From Artemia franciscana (Eukaryota > Arthropoda > Branchiopoda > Anostraca > Artemiidae): 64,000 nt of DNA. Below the pieces are notes generated by a model. The model made no database searches, was not told where the DNA came from, and saw only the letters and a list, made by a program, of their open reading frames with translations. This document shows positions 15,025-26,008 of the stretch, piece by piece. A program made the position numbers and the translations under genes. Numbering within the stretch: the first letter of the stretch is position 1; each line of letters opens with the position of its first letter. The stretch lies in assembly GCF_032884065.1 (NCBI RefSeq), contig NC_088879.1, positions 18,896,038-18,960,037 on the forward strand. The letters run 5' to 3'.

Positions 15025-16238
15025 TTCTTCCAAAACAAGTTCCTGTGGTAAATTTAATTTCCTCTCTAAAGTCCTCTTTGCACAAATTTTATACATCTAT
15101 TTCCAAACTAGAAGAAGTTAGGGCTACTCTTATTGGTACCCTTTGCAACAACCAGAAAAGGGTTAATTACCCTGCCATTATAAATCCAGATAATTTGTAT
15201 AACCTAAAAATTCTATCTAATCTCCACAAAGATCCGTCCATATTTGTAACTAAAGCAGATAAAAGCAATTCTCCTGTTGTCATGATACAACAGATAACGA
15301 CCAAGAAAATTACTCACATATAAATGACAAATCTACATATTCAACCATAACCCAAGATCATACTGATCAGTCTGTTAACAGAATTATAAATGAATCAAAA
15401 CATCTAAAACATAGTGGTAAAATTACCCAACAATTATATAATAGATTCTTTCCCCCGTGCTAGCTTTCGTCCAAAATTTTATGGTCTATCAAAGTTACAT
15501 AAGCAAGACATTCCCTTAAGGCCCATCGTAGCTTGTACGAAAGCCCCTGCCTCCAATATTGGAAAATGGCTAGGTATAACCTTCAAAGCTTTGCTTTATT
15601 TTCAAAAATCATATACATGTAATTCGGTAGATTTAGTCGGAAAACTCAAAAATGCAAGTATCTCAGAAAATATAATTATAAGCAGTTTTGACATTGTTTC
15701 TATGTACACAAATATCGATGTAACAGTATCTGAGCAATTATTGGAAAATAAAATACATGAAAATTATCATTTAATAGAAGTTTAAACAACAGGAATAGAT
15801 TGCGAGGTCTTAATAACCTTGGTTAAACCCTGTAACTAGTATTAAATACATTCCTAATTCCGTAGTTCTTTTTATCAGCAAATAAAGGGCTTGCCAATGA
15901 GAAAAGCCCTCTCCGGGTTACTGGCTAATATTTATGTAGAACATATTGAAAATTGGGCGGTAAATTCATATTTCTTGAAAGGTATCTTTTGGGGACGTTA
16001 CATGGATGAAATAATTTCCCTTTGGAATTATGGGGAAATGAAATCAGTGTTTTGTTTTAGATCACCTCAATACATATAATATTAATTTACAATTTACCTT
16101 AGAAATTGAAATCGCAAATAAAATTTGATTCCTAGGTGTGTTAATTATTCGTAACATAGATAAATTCAATTTTACTATTTACAGAAAACCAACGCAAAAC
16201 AATGGATATTTGCATTTTAAATCAAACCACCCCTCACA

Positions 16239-16600
16239 CAGAGGCGCCATTTGGGGGGGGGTGGTCAGGAGTGGGCAAATTCCCACCCCAGATTTTCCAG
16301 GGGACCCAAGCCTCCACCACAAAGGGCCCTTTGCCGGCCATTCTGTCCAATTGATTTGAAATTACTGCACGCCTATTAACCAAAGAGCGTTATTACTTGA
16401 CGACCCTTGGGGTAATTACGCTATTTGCTATTAATTATTGTAAACTTTGAAAGTAGGTAAGATATATAATAAAATTCTTGAGTTCCGTCAAATGCCCATT
16501 TCCTAGATGATTACGCGACACGAAGTGATTCGGGGGGGGGGGGGGGGGGCCATGATGGAGTTTATGCCCACCCCAAGATTTGGTCCAAATGGCGCCTCTA
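16239..16600. mobile_element. hAT-type MITE, copy 1 (362 bp, 8-bp target duplication)
   Basis: Terminal inverted repeats are CAGAGGCGCCATTTGG at the left and CCAAATGGCGCCTCTA at the right. The element is flanked by a perfect 8-bp direct repeat CCCTCACA (16231-16238 and 16601-16608). An 8-bp duplication and CAG-starting ends are the signature of hAT transposons. There is no open frame, so it needs a transposase from elsewhere. It interrupts PLE-2 between the SNHP block and the KLK..F block. Confidence 0.93.
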
Positions 16601-17184
16601 CCCTCACAAGTTAAAAGAGCTTTTGTAATCTCTCTCGTCGATCGTGCCCTAAACATTTGCTCTGATTCCCACATCCCAGCAGAACTAAACTTTATCGGGG
16701 ACATTTTTGGAAATGGGTATCCTATCTTATTTGCTAATAATACAAGTAACCTTAGACTGAAAAAACACTCCCGTAAAACCAATGGTAGTTTACCATGTGA
16801 GAATCCTGATAAGCTCTCAAACATAATTTACCTCCCATAAATCTCAAAAATCACTATGAAACTTTAAAAAGTTGGCACACAAAATAATCTGTATGTAGTA
16901 TTTACCAATAATTTGAAAATCATAAATTTTCAAAGTTCTGGTAAAGATAAAACCCCGGTTACTCGACAAGAAGGAGTCTATCAAGTACCATGCAATTGTG
17001 GCAAATACTTTGTAGGCAAAACCCCCCATAATCTAGAGAAACGCCTACAATAACATAAAGGTGATATCACTAAAGTTCTAAATTCTAATATTGCTAATGC
17101 TTCTTTTGATTATGCTTTAAGCAGCCATATTTTTGAAAATCATAGCCACAAAATGCTTTTTGAAGAATCTGTCCTTATTAGCAA

Positions 17185-18925
17185 TTAAATAAAAAAAACG
17201 AGTTTTTTTAACTGAAAGTAAGGAGCGACATTAAAACTTAAAACGCACAGAAATTACTTCGTATATGAAAGAGGCTGCTTCCTCATCAACGCCCCGCTCT
17301 TTACGCTAAAGTTTGACTCTTTCTCTCAATTCTTCTTTTTAAAACAGTAAAAAACTTTAGCGTAAAGAGCGGGGCGTTGATGAGGAAGCAGCCTCTTTCA
17401 TATACGAAGTAATTTCTGTGCGTTTTAAGTTTTAATGTCGCTCCTTACTTTCAGTTAAAAAAACTCGTTTTTTTTATTTAATTTCTGAACGTTTTTGAAT
17501 CAATGCATGTTTTGATTTTGGCTCTCCGCAGAGGAATAATCAAAACGAAATTTGCATATTTTTTTTTGGGGGGGGGGGCTAAATGGCTTTCTCATAATTT
17601 TGATCGAATGATTTTGAGAAAAAAAAGAGCGGGGGCGAAGCCTAGTTGCTGTCCGATTTTTTGGTTAATTAAAAAGGCAACTAGAACTTTTAATTTTTTA
17701 CGAATCTTTTTATTGGTAAAAGATTTACGTAACTTATAAATTAGCTTACGTAAAGAACTTTTGTATTCTCATGTTTTTATTACATATATGAGGGGATTCG
17801 CCCCATCGTCAGTACCTCGCTCTTTACACTAAAGCTTAAATTTTATCCCAATTCATTAAGAATGACCCCTGAATCACAAAAGCCGTAGAATAAATAGTTG
17901 AAATTACTAAAAATACTTTAGCGTAAAGAGCTAGGTATCAGAAGGAGGTGAGCCCCTTATATGGGTAATAATTTATGCTTGTTTTAAGTTTTATTGCTGT
18001 TCCTTACTTCCAGCTGAAAAAGCTTTTTCACATTTATTTTTTAATTTTTTTTTAAATAATGCTAGTAAATCCTGCTCTCCCTTCATAGAAGTTTTCTTTT
18101 CCCATGACAAATTCTCGATGGAAAGTTCCCCCAGCATATCCCCCTCTTCTCAACCCCTCCCCCCAACCAAAAAAATCCTCCTGAAAACGCCTGTATACTT
18201 CCCAATAACCATTACTATATGTAAGCACAGGTCAAAGTTTGTAACTTGTTGCCCCTCCCACGGGGACTGTGGGGGAGTAAGTCGTCCCCAAAGACATAGT
18301 TATAAGGTTTTTCGACTACGTTGAATAAAATGGCTATCTCAGAATTTTGATCCGTTGACTTTGGGAAAATAATTAGCGTGGGAGGGGGCCTAGGTGCCCT
18401 CCAATTTCTTTGGTCACTTAAAAAGGGCACTAGAACTTTTCATTTCCGTTAGAATGAGCCCTCTTGCAACATTCTAGGACAACTGGGTCGATACGATCAC
18501 CCCTGGGGAAAAAAAACAAAAAAAACAAAAAAACAAAAAAACAAAAAAACAAAAAAAACAAATAAACACGCATCCGTGATCTGCCTTCTGGCAAAAAATG
18601 CAAAATTCCACATTTTTGTAGATAGGAGCTCGAAACTTCTACAGTAGGGTTCTCTGATACGCTGAATCTGATGGTGTGATTTTCGTTAAGATTCTATGAC
18701 TTTTAGGGGGTGTTTCCCCCTATTTTCTAAAATAACGCAAATTTTCTCAGGCTCGTAACTTTTGATGGGTAAGACTAAACTTGATGAAACTTATATATTT
18801 AAAACCAGCATTAAAATGCGATTCTTTTGATATAGCTATTGGTATCAAAATTCCATTTTTTAGAGTTTTGGTTACTATTGAGCCGGGTCGCTCCTTACTA
18901 CAGTTCGTTACCACGAACTGTTTGA
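17185..18925 (+). mobile_element. FB1 foldback-type element, reference copy inside PLE-2 (copy c)
   Basis: 1741 bp with clean PLE sequence on both sides. Head: perfect 127-bp inverted repeat, arms 17185-17311 and 17355-17481, loop 43 bases. Middle: a smaller inverted pair around 17815-17940 that reuses the 'ctcgctcttta..ctaaag' motif of the head. Tail: 'gtcgctccttactacagtt', which is the inverse of the head's 'aactgaaagtaaggagcgac' (so a ~20-bp imperfect terminal inverted repeat), then an 8-bp-stem hairpin with a 6-base loop and 'tttga'. There is no long target duplication. There is also an (A7C)-type run near 18509-18560. No protein is encoded. Confidence 0.93.
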
Positions 18926-19321
18926 TGACCTAGGCAAAAAGCAGGTAGTTCGAGAAGCAATTGAAATCAGACTTAAGATTAATAATAATATTTTCTTAAA
19001 AAAGGGAATATTCACTAAATGCTCAATACAAAATTTAATTAAACATGATTTTACAAATATTTTAAAAAACCAGTAGACATTAAAATAAAACCGGTTACAA
19101 AAAAACCTTTGAGGTTAGCTGCTAAAGAGGCAAGAGAAATAAAAACATGCTGTTAATTATTCTTCTTTCATTTCAATGAATTGCCTTGTTTCACCTCACT
19201 TTGTTTATAAGTCCAGGTTGAACTTCGTTGAAGTAAGATACTAGGACTATTTTAAAAACTTCTCATTTTAGTTTTATTGCTTATATGTTGTGGTAAGTCT
19301 TTTTCCTTTTATATATTTATG

Positions 19322-19363
19322 TTTTGCTGAGGATGGCCTTTCGACATAGAGCCGAAACATTCA
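19322..19363 (+). ncRNA. Hammerhead-ribozyme-like core between PLE-2 and PLE-3 (family A, copy 2)
   Basis: CTGAGGA at 19327-19333 (fits CUGANGA), a stem-loop ggcc..ggc in stem II position, then GAAA at 19354-19357 followed by CATTC. Both catalytic boxes are present in this copy. Stem I is weak (2 bp by eye) and stem III would be tiny, as reported for PLE hammerheads, which may act as dimers. The position, in the terminal repeat shared by two tandem PLEs, fits known biology. Cleavage is not shown. Confidence 0.55.
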
Positions 19364-21717
19364 TTCAAATTAGAATTCCACTTTCTTGCGAAAAGAGTTC
19401 CCTATTGTTCTTCTTGTTTTTGATGTTTATGATTGAAAGGCAGTGTGGTCTTCGTTGCTATTTATATCTGGCTTGTGGGGAGCAGTTGACCAATGATATC
19501 TTTTATTTTATTAGGTTAGGCAAAAAACACGCTAATATTATTAACCAACAAAAATTCTTGGAATCTTACAGAATTGAAAAACTTATTCCCAAGTCCTTAC
19601 GATTCAGATTACACTTAAATACCAAGAAAGAAGAGTAATTTGCTCATACATCACACTTAAAAACATTAATACATATTATTAAAGACAATAAACAAAAAAG
19701 ATACACTATTTCATCTGAATGCAAATCTTCAGAAAAATTTTAATTTGAAAATATGTCCTCTGTTGATTTTAGCCAGTACAGGTTGCTAGATTGGAAAGAA
19801 ATTTAGTACGTCATGATTTTTCGCTTATCAAGGGACGACTTATTAAAAAATTGGAAAAGCTACGATATGAATCTTCGCTGAATAACCTTGTTTATACTCC
19901 AAGATTCAATCCTGTACCGACTGTTGTAAATCTGTCCGATAGAACGCTTGAGCTAGCTAAATGAAATTCAAAATCTTGAAAAAGGTCGAAAATTCTCTTT
20001 TCTTCCAAAACAAGTTTCTGTGGCAGATTTAATTTCCCGTCTAGAGTGCTCTTTGCACAAATTTTATACATTTATTTCAAACCCAGACGAAGTTAGGGCT
20101 GGTCAGACTTTACAACAACCAAAAAAAAGTCAGTTCCCCTGCCAATATGAAACCAGATAATTATACAACTATAACCCACGACCATACAGATCAGTTTGCT
20201 AATAAAATTACAAATGACTTAAAAATCTAAAAGAAAATTGGTAAAATTACCCAAACATTCTACAATAAATTTTTCCTCCGTGGTAGCTTTTGTCCAAAAT
20301 TTTATGGTCTACCAAAATTACATATGCAAGGCATTCCCTTAAGGCCCATCTTAGCTTGTACGAATGTCCCCGTCTCCAATATTGGAAAATGGCTATTTAC
20401 AGGGTTCAAACCTTTGCTTTATTCTAAAATTCATACATGTGCAATTCGGTAGATCCAGTCGAAAAACTGAAAAACGTAAGTATCTCAGAAAATACAATTA
20501 TAAGAAATACATTGTTTCTATGTATTCAAATATTGATGTAGCTGTATCTGAACAATTATTAGAAAACAAAATAAATGAAAATTACCATTTAATAGAAGTT
20601 TCAACAACAAGAATAAATTGCAAGGTCTCAATGACCTTGGTTAATCTCTGTACAAGTATTCAATGCATTTACAATTCCGTAATTCTTTTTACCAGGAAAT
20701 AAAGGGCTTGCCAATGAGAACATCCCTCTCCAGGATACTGGCTAATATTTATGTAGAACATATTGAAAATTTGGCATTATATTCATATTTCTTGAAACAC
20801 ATCTTTTCGGGATGTTACATGGACGACGTAATTTTACTTTGAAATTATGGGGAAAATGAACTTAGGGGTTTTTTCGATCACCTTAATACATATGATAGAA
20901 ATTTACAATTTACCTTAGAAGTTGAAATCGCAAATAAAATTTTATTCCTAGATGTGATAATTGCTCGCAGCATAAGTAAACTCATGTGGTAAACACATGT
21001 TAGTTTTTACAGAAAACCAACACAAAACAATAGATACATGTATTTTAAATCAAACATCCCCCCATAAGTTAAAAGATCTTCTGTAATCTCACTTGTCGAT
21101 CATGCCCTAGAGATTTGTTCTGATTCCCCATATCACAGAAAAACTAAACCTTATCAGGGACATACTATTTGGAAATGGTTATCCTATCTTATTTGTTAAT
21201 ACTACAATTAGCCGCAGACTGAAAAAACATTCCCGTAAAATCAAAGGTAGTTTAGCTTGTGACAATCCTGACAAGCCCTCAAACATAATTTACCTTCCAT
21301 ACATCCCAAAAATGACTACGAATCTTAAAAGTTTTGCACACAATATAATCACAATATAAACAAAATATAATCTGCATGTAGTATTTACCAATAATTTCAA
21401 AAACATGAATTTCCTAATTCTTGGTAAAGATAAAACCCCAGTTACTCTCCAAAGTAGGGTCTATCAAAGACCATGCGACTGTGGCAAATACTATGTAGGC
21501 AGAACTCACTAGAATCCAGAGAAACGCCTACACCAGAATAAAGATGATATCACCAAAGCTCTAATTTCTAATGCTGCTAATGTTTCTTTTGATTCTGCTT
21601 TAAGCAGCCATGTTTTCGAAAAATCTAGCCACAAATTGCTTTTTGAGGAATTTGCCCTTATTAGCATTGACCTTGGCAAAAAGTAGGTAGTTCTAAAAGC
21701 AATTGAAATCAGACTTA
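19364..21717 (+). mobile_element. Penelope-like retroelement PLE-3, broken, tandem to PLE-2
   Basis: Starts right after the shared terminal region. The N-terminal part reads IERQCGLRCYLYLA and later LIPKSLRFRLHLNTKKEE, similar to what follows the hammerhead motif of PLE-1. Downstream blocks match PLE-2: a KFYGLPKLHMQ-type block, NIDVAVSEQLLENKI, YMDD in the motif C region (about 20815-20830), and CDCGKYYVGRT near 21475-21510. Several breaks make it non-functional. It ends in a short (TG)n run at 21717-21734. Confidence 0.85.
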
Positions 21718-21944
21718 TGTGTGTGTGTGTGTGTATCTAAAAAACGACTACAATCTTTCGTTAGCCTTATTCCATTCAGGTCGTTGTTTGTAGCCATCTA
21801 AAATTATGCTACCCAAGATTGAAACTTGCAATAGATAGCGCTAAATAACTAATGAGCCCAACGAGCACCGGAAAACCAATGAAAATGGGAGAACTGTTTT
21901 TTCAATGCAGCACATGAAAATAGTTTGACTCTGCTAAAATGCTC
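21718..21944. other. Spacer, (TG)n run then nothing recognised
   Basis: A (GT)n run of about 16 bases is followed by ~200 unassigned bases before the truncated FB1 copy d. Confidence 0.5.
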
Positions 21945-22125
21945 ATGCTAAAGTTTGACTATGACACAACTGCACATTTTAAAACAATAAAAACAAACTT
22001 AAGCGTAAAGAACGAGGCGTTGCGGAGGGGCAACCCCCTTTATATACGGAGTAATTTTTGTTCGTTTTAAGTTTTAATGTCGCTCCTTACTTGCAGTTAA
22101 AAAAAACTTGTTTTTTTATATTTAA

Positions 22126-22710
22126 CTAGCTGTTGGGGCGGCGCTTCGCGCCACCCCAACACCTAGTTCGTGGGGACGCTTTGCACCCCCCCAAGCCCCC
22201 CCGCGCGCTTAAGTTGTTCCGCGCCATATTAGTTACGCGCCATTGTAATTGTGTCCCTGTGTCCCACCTGTGAATATAGATAGATATTTATATGTTTTAA
22301 ATTACGTAAAACTTGCAAATGGTGATTGCTAATCGAACATTCCCTGTGTCTCGGTCGTCATTTATATATCCCTCCTGTGCCCCCCGGCGTCCTCGCTTTA
22401 GTTGTGTCCCTGTGTCCCGGTCGTTATTTATATTCCCTGTGTCCCGTTCGTTATTTGTGTCCCGGTGTCCCAGTCTGTAATTTCTCTTTGAGTGTCCCGG
22501 TCGTCATTTATATCCCCTGTGTCCCGGTGTCCCGGTCTTCATCTGTGTCCCGTTGTCACGATCTGTAATTTCGTCAGTCGACAAACATGACGTCAGTCAA
22601 CAAACAACTTCATAACGGAATAATGCTCAATCCTCATAATGACGTCAGTTGACAAACATGACGTCAGTAGACAGACACACAGACAAAGAACTTATTTATA
22701 TATATATAGA
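22126..22710 (-). mobile_element. Non-autonomous Helitron nested in FB1-d
   Basis: Minus-strand orientation: the 5' end is TCTATATATATATAAATAAG (22710 downwards) and the 3' end is the GC-rich hairpin (ggcgcgaagcgcc core) followed by CTAG at 22126-22129. Ends match the Helitron at 4570-6716. It lies between A and T with no duplication. The interior holds a loose minisatellite of 'gtgtcccggtcgtcattta'-like units (22320-22575). No coding sequence. Confidence 0.93.
22588..22666. promoter_or_regulatory. Three TGACGTCA sites in the nested Helitron
   Basis: TGACGTCA at 22588-22595, 22640-22647 and 22659-22666, near the element's 5' end, the same relative place as in the 4570 Helitron. CRE-type palindrome; function inferred only. 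Confidence 0.5.
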
Positions 22711-24021
22711 TTTCTGAAGGTTTTTGAATTAATACATGTTTTGATTTTGGCTCAACGCATATGAATAATTAAAACGAAATTTGCGTATTATTATATTTTT
22801 TTTGCTAATTGGCTTTCTCATAGTTTTGATCAGATGATTTTGATAAAAAAGAGGTGAGGGAGGGGGCCTAGTTACCCTCCAATTTTTGGCTGCTTAAAAA
22901 TGCAATTAGATTTCTTATATTTTTTGTACTAACGTTTTAACTTACGTAACGAACTTCTATATTTGTGTATTTTCATTACGTATGTGAGGGGGTTTGCCCC
23001 CTTGTCAATACCTCGCTCTTTACAATAAAGCTTGAATTTTATCCAAAATGTTAAAGAATAACCCTTGAATCACAAAGGCCGTACACTAAATAATTGAAAT
23101 TACTAAAAATACTTTAGCGTAAAGAGCAAGGTATTGTGGAGAAGACGAACCCCCTTACTTCCAGGAGAAAAAAATAATAACTTGGGTTCTCATTTTTTAA
23201 ATAATGCTAGAAAATACTGCGCCCCCTTCATGGAAATTCTCTTCCCTCATGATTAATTCCTCCATGGAAAGATCCTCCCACGTAAGTATCTCCCACCCCA
23301 ACGAGAAAAAGTCCCCTGAAAACGTCTGTACACTTCATAATAATCATTACTATATGTAAACAATGGTCAAAGTTTGTAACTTGCAGCCCCTCTCCCAGGG
23401 ACTGTGGGGGATTAAGTCGTCCTCAATGACATAGTTATTAGGTTTTCGACTAAGCAAAACAGAATGCCTCTCTTAAAATTTTGATCCGGTGACTTTAGGG
23501 AAAAATGTGCGTTGGAGGGGGCCTAGGTGTCCTCCAATTTTTACTCACTTAAAAAGGACACCAGAACTTGTCATTCCCGTTAGAATGAGCCCCCTTGCAA
23601 CACTCTAGGACCACCTGATCGATACGATCACCCCTGGGAAAAAAAACAACAAACAAATAAACATGCATCCGTGATCTGGCTTTTGGCAAAAAATACAAAA
23701 CTCCACATTTTTGGTGATAGGAGCTTGAAACTTTGACAGTCAGGGTTCTCAAATACGCTGAATCTGATGGTCTGATTTTCATTAAGATTATATGACTTTT
23801 AGGGGGTGCTTCCCCCTATTTTCTAAAATAAGGCAAATTTTCTCAGGTTCGTAACATTTGATGGGTAGAACTAAACTTGATGAAACTTATATATATAAAA
23901 TCAGCATTAAAATGCGATTCTTTTGATGTAACTATTGATGTCCAAGTTCTTCATTTTATAGTTTCGGTTACTATTGAGCCGGCTTGCTCCTTACTACAGT
24001 TCGTTACCACGAACTGTTTGA

Positions 24022-25015
24022 TACCAGACAAATACATTAAAGTGATTAGTACTATTTATGGGCATAACACTGGTGCTGTTAAGGTAGGAAATAAGCTTAG
24101 CAGGTGGTTTAGTATTAAATCAGGAGTTAAGCAAGGTTGTGTTCTATCCCCCTTTATATAGATCATTTTGATTGACTTTGTCTTAAGAAGCATAGATAAG
24201 GCAATGGGAAAACACGGAATCAAATCGGAGGAAAAACTTCCCTGAACTTAGATTATGCTGATGTTTTAAGCATCCTAGATGAAAGTATGAACAAAATGAA
24301 TGAGCTTTTAAAGGTTTTGTGACTTCAGGGTGCCAACACGGAATAATTCGAAAATTAATGTTAAGAGGACTAAGTTGCTACGGTTAGGAATAAGTGAAGA
24401 TGGAAAGATGACGATAGGTAACGAAAAGATTGATCAAGTGAACAGCCTCACTCACCTTGTTAGTATTATTAGTAAAGACGGTGAGAACAGTAAAGATGTT
24501 AAAAAGTAAAGTTTGGAAAAATAAGAAAAGTCTGCAAACCAAGATTAGAATATTGGAAGCTAAACTGATTACAGTGGTCAAATATGGTTCGGAAGCATGG
24601 GCGCTCCAAAAAACGGAAAAAGACTTGCTAGATGTTTTCCAGAGAAATTGCCTATGGATTGTTCTGGGTATACTGCTGACTGACCGTATTACAAACAGTA
24701 GGCTGTACAAAAGTGTGGTTAAATCCCGCTTTCTAGGGTTATAATAAGAGGAAGGTTGAGATGGCTAGGGCACGTTCTGCGGATGAAGGATGACAGATTG
24801 CCGAAGATTGTCTTTTAAAGCCAACCACCTAGAGCTAAACGGAACGCAGATTGTCTACGGTCGGGGTGGGAGGATGTGATAAAGAAAGATTAACGGGAAG
24901 TGAGAACTTCGTGGCTAGGTGTAAAGAGGGAGGCTTTGAATATATTGGGATGGAGGAGAAGTGTACGTAGCTGTGTTGGCCTCACTCGGCTTGGTGATGC
25001 AGTGAGTTGTTAGCA
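24022..25015 (+). pseudogene. LINE-C: 3' part of a non-LTR retrotransposon RT
   Basis: Starts inside the reverse transcriptase: DKYIKVISTIYGHNTGAVKV, SGVKQGCVLSPFI (RT motif B region), then a DYAD block in place of the usual Y/FADD (~24250), KTVKMLKSKVWKN..., LITVVKYGSEAWALQKT, DLLDVFQRNCLWIVLG, LTDRITNSRLYKSV, and RLRWLGHVLRM further on. Several stops and frame changes divide it: open pieces are 24022-24161, 24457-24744 and later fragments. The 3' end carries 'agttgttagcagtagtaaat', a short triplet tail. The 5' part is cut off at the FB1-d junction. Clade not settled; the layout resembles RTE-like LINEs. Confidence 0.8.
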
Positions 25016-26008
25016 GTAGTAAATGTACCTTTAATGAAACTATTGAAATATAATCAGATCCTGATTATTTTGAAAGCTGCACATTTTTCCATTCTATTAC
25101 AAATGTGTTTTGAAATGTTTCTGAAGGGGCGCTCAAGGTTTTGATGCAGGTTTGGGTAAATTATTGTTTTTCAAATTGTCATTTGACGCGCAAAAGAATA
25201 GTTTTGATTGTTCTTGAAATAAAGATAAAATTCCTTAAAGGTTAAGAGAAGTTGTGAAAATGTGTCTATTTTTGTCTTCCCTGTATCTCTTTATACCAAT
25301 GAGCCATGAATATTAAGGCTTAATATTGTTAGCATAAATAGATAAGGATCTCTGAGTTGACTTTTAGAAGAATTTTTTTTTTATTTCCCGTTTTGATTCT
25401 AATATCCCACACTTTACAAGCTTGCATGATCTAATTTGTAGTATGAACTATAGCTGAAGACTTGCCTAAAATGCACAATTGTATACTTCTTGGTAAGATC
25501 AGCCTTAGCTGAAAACCAAATGTTTAAGATGTCTAATTGAAGTCAATAAAATAGTGTCGACTTAGTAGAGAGCGATGTGTGTCCTATGTTTTTTTCCAAA
25601 ATTGGTTATGTTAAACAGACTGGTATAGAAACTTGGAGAAGAAGTGATTTGATCGCACATGTAGGGTTTAAGACCCTTTTATAAGGACCATCACCACAAA
25701 AAAGAGGACCATATGCACCTTTAACGTCCATTGCACCAAAACAGAGCCAAATAAGAATTTAATGTTAGCCATTTTAATCAAAACAGTAGAGGCATCCAAA
25801 AAATGATCCTCCAGGAACAACAGGAGAAGCACTTCATTAAGGTTGACAAGCTAAATTCATGTAGACAGCCTATCGTAGTCAAAACAATTAAATTGATTTA
25901 GTAATAATTCATCCCCATAGCCCTAAACAACATTATATTAAACCGTAAAGACAACATTTTAGCCAGAGGAATCAGTTGGTAGAATCATGCTTGGTAGTTC
26001 TCAGCCAA
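25016..26008. other. Intergenic, nothing recognised
   Basis: About 1 kb of AT-rich sequence without recognisable genes or repeats. Confidence 0.5.

Larger units (their letters stand above)
15025..19160 (+). mobile_element. Penelope-like retroelement PLE-2, broken, with two insertions
   Basis: The coding part runs 15025-17184 and resumes at 18926-19160. Conserved blocks in order: VTKADKSNSPVVM; FRPKFYGLSKLHK with PLRPIVACTKAPAS; FDIVSMYTNID (RT motif A); ALSGLLANIYVEHIEN (motif B); GRYMDEIISLW (motif C region); a TIYRKPTQNN block and FKSNHP; and VYQVPCNCGKYFVGKT with LEKRLQ (GIY-YIG). It is interrupted by a hAT MITE at 16239-16600 and by a full FB1 at 17185-18925. Comparison with PLE-3 shows that sequence rejoins across both inserts. 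The reading frame is broken in several places. PLE-2 is followed head to tail by PLE-3 with a hammerhead-like motif between them. Confidence 0.88.
21945..24021 (+). mobile_element. FB1 foldback-type element, 5'-truncated, carrying a Helitron (copy d)
   Basis: Begins in the head loop (gctaaagtttgact), so the left palindrome arm is lost. The right arm, the body and the full tail with hairpin are present. A 585-bp Helitron sits at 22126-22710, exactly between 'tttaa' and 'tttctga', a sequence that is continuous in the other FB1 copies. Its 3' end abuts LINE-C sequence at 24022. Confidence 0.9.

Noticed and set aside
17185-17481. Head palindrome as an rho-independent terminator or attenuator
   Set aside because: It is a repeated part of a mobile element in animal DNA with 127-bp arms; bacterial terminator logic does not apply.
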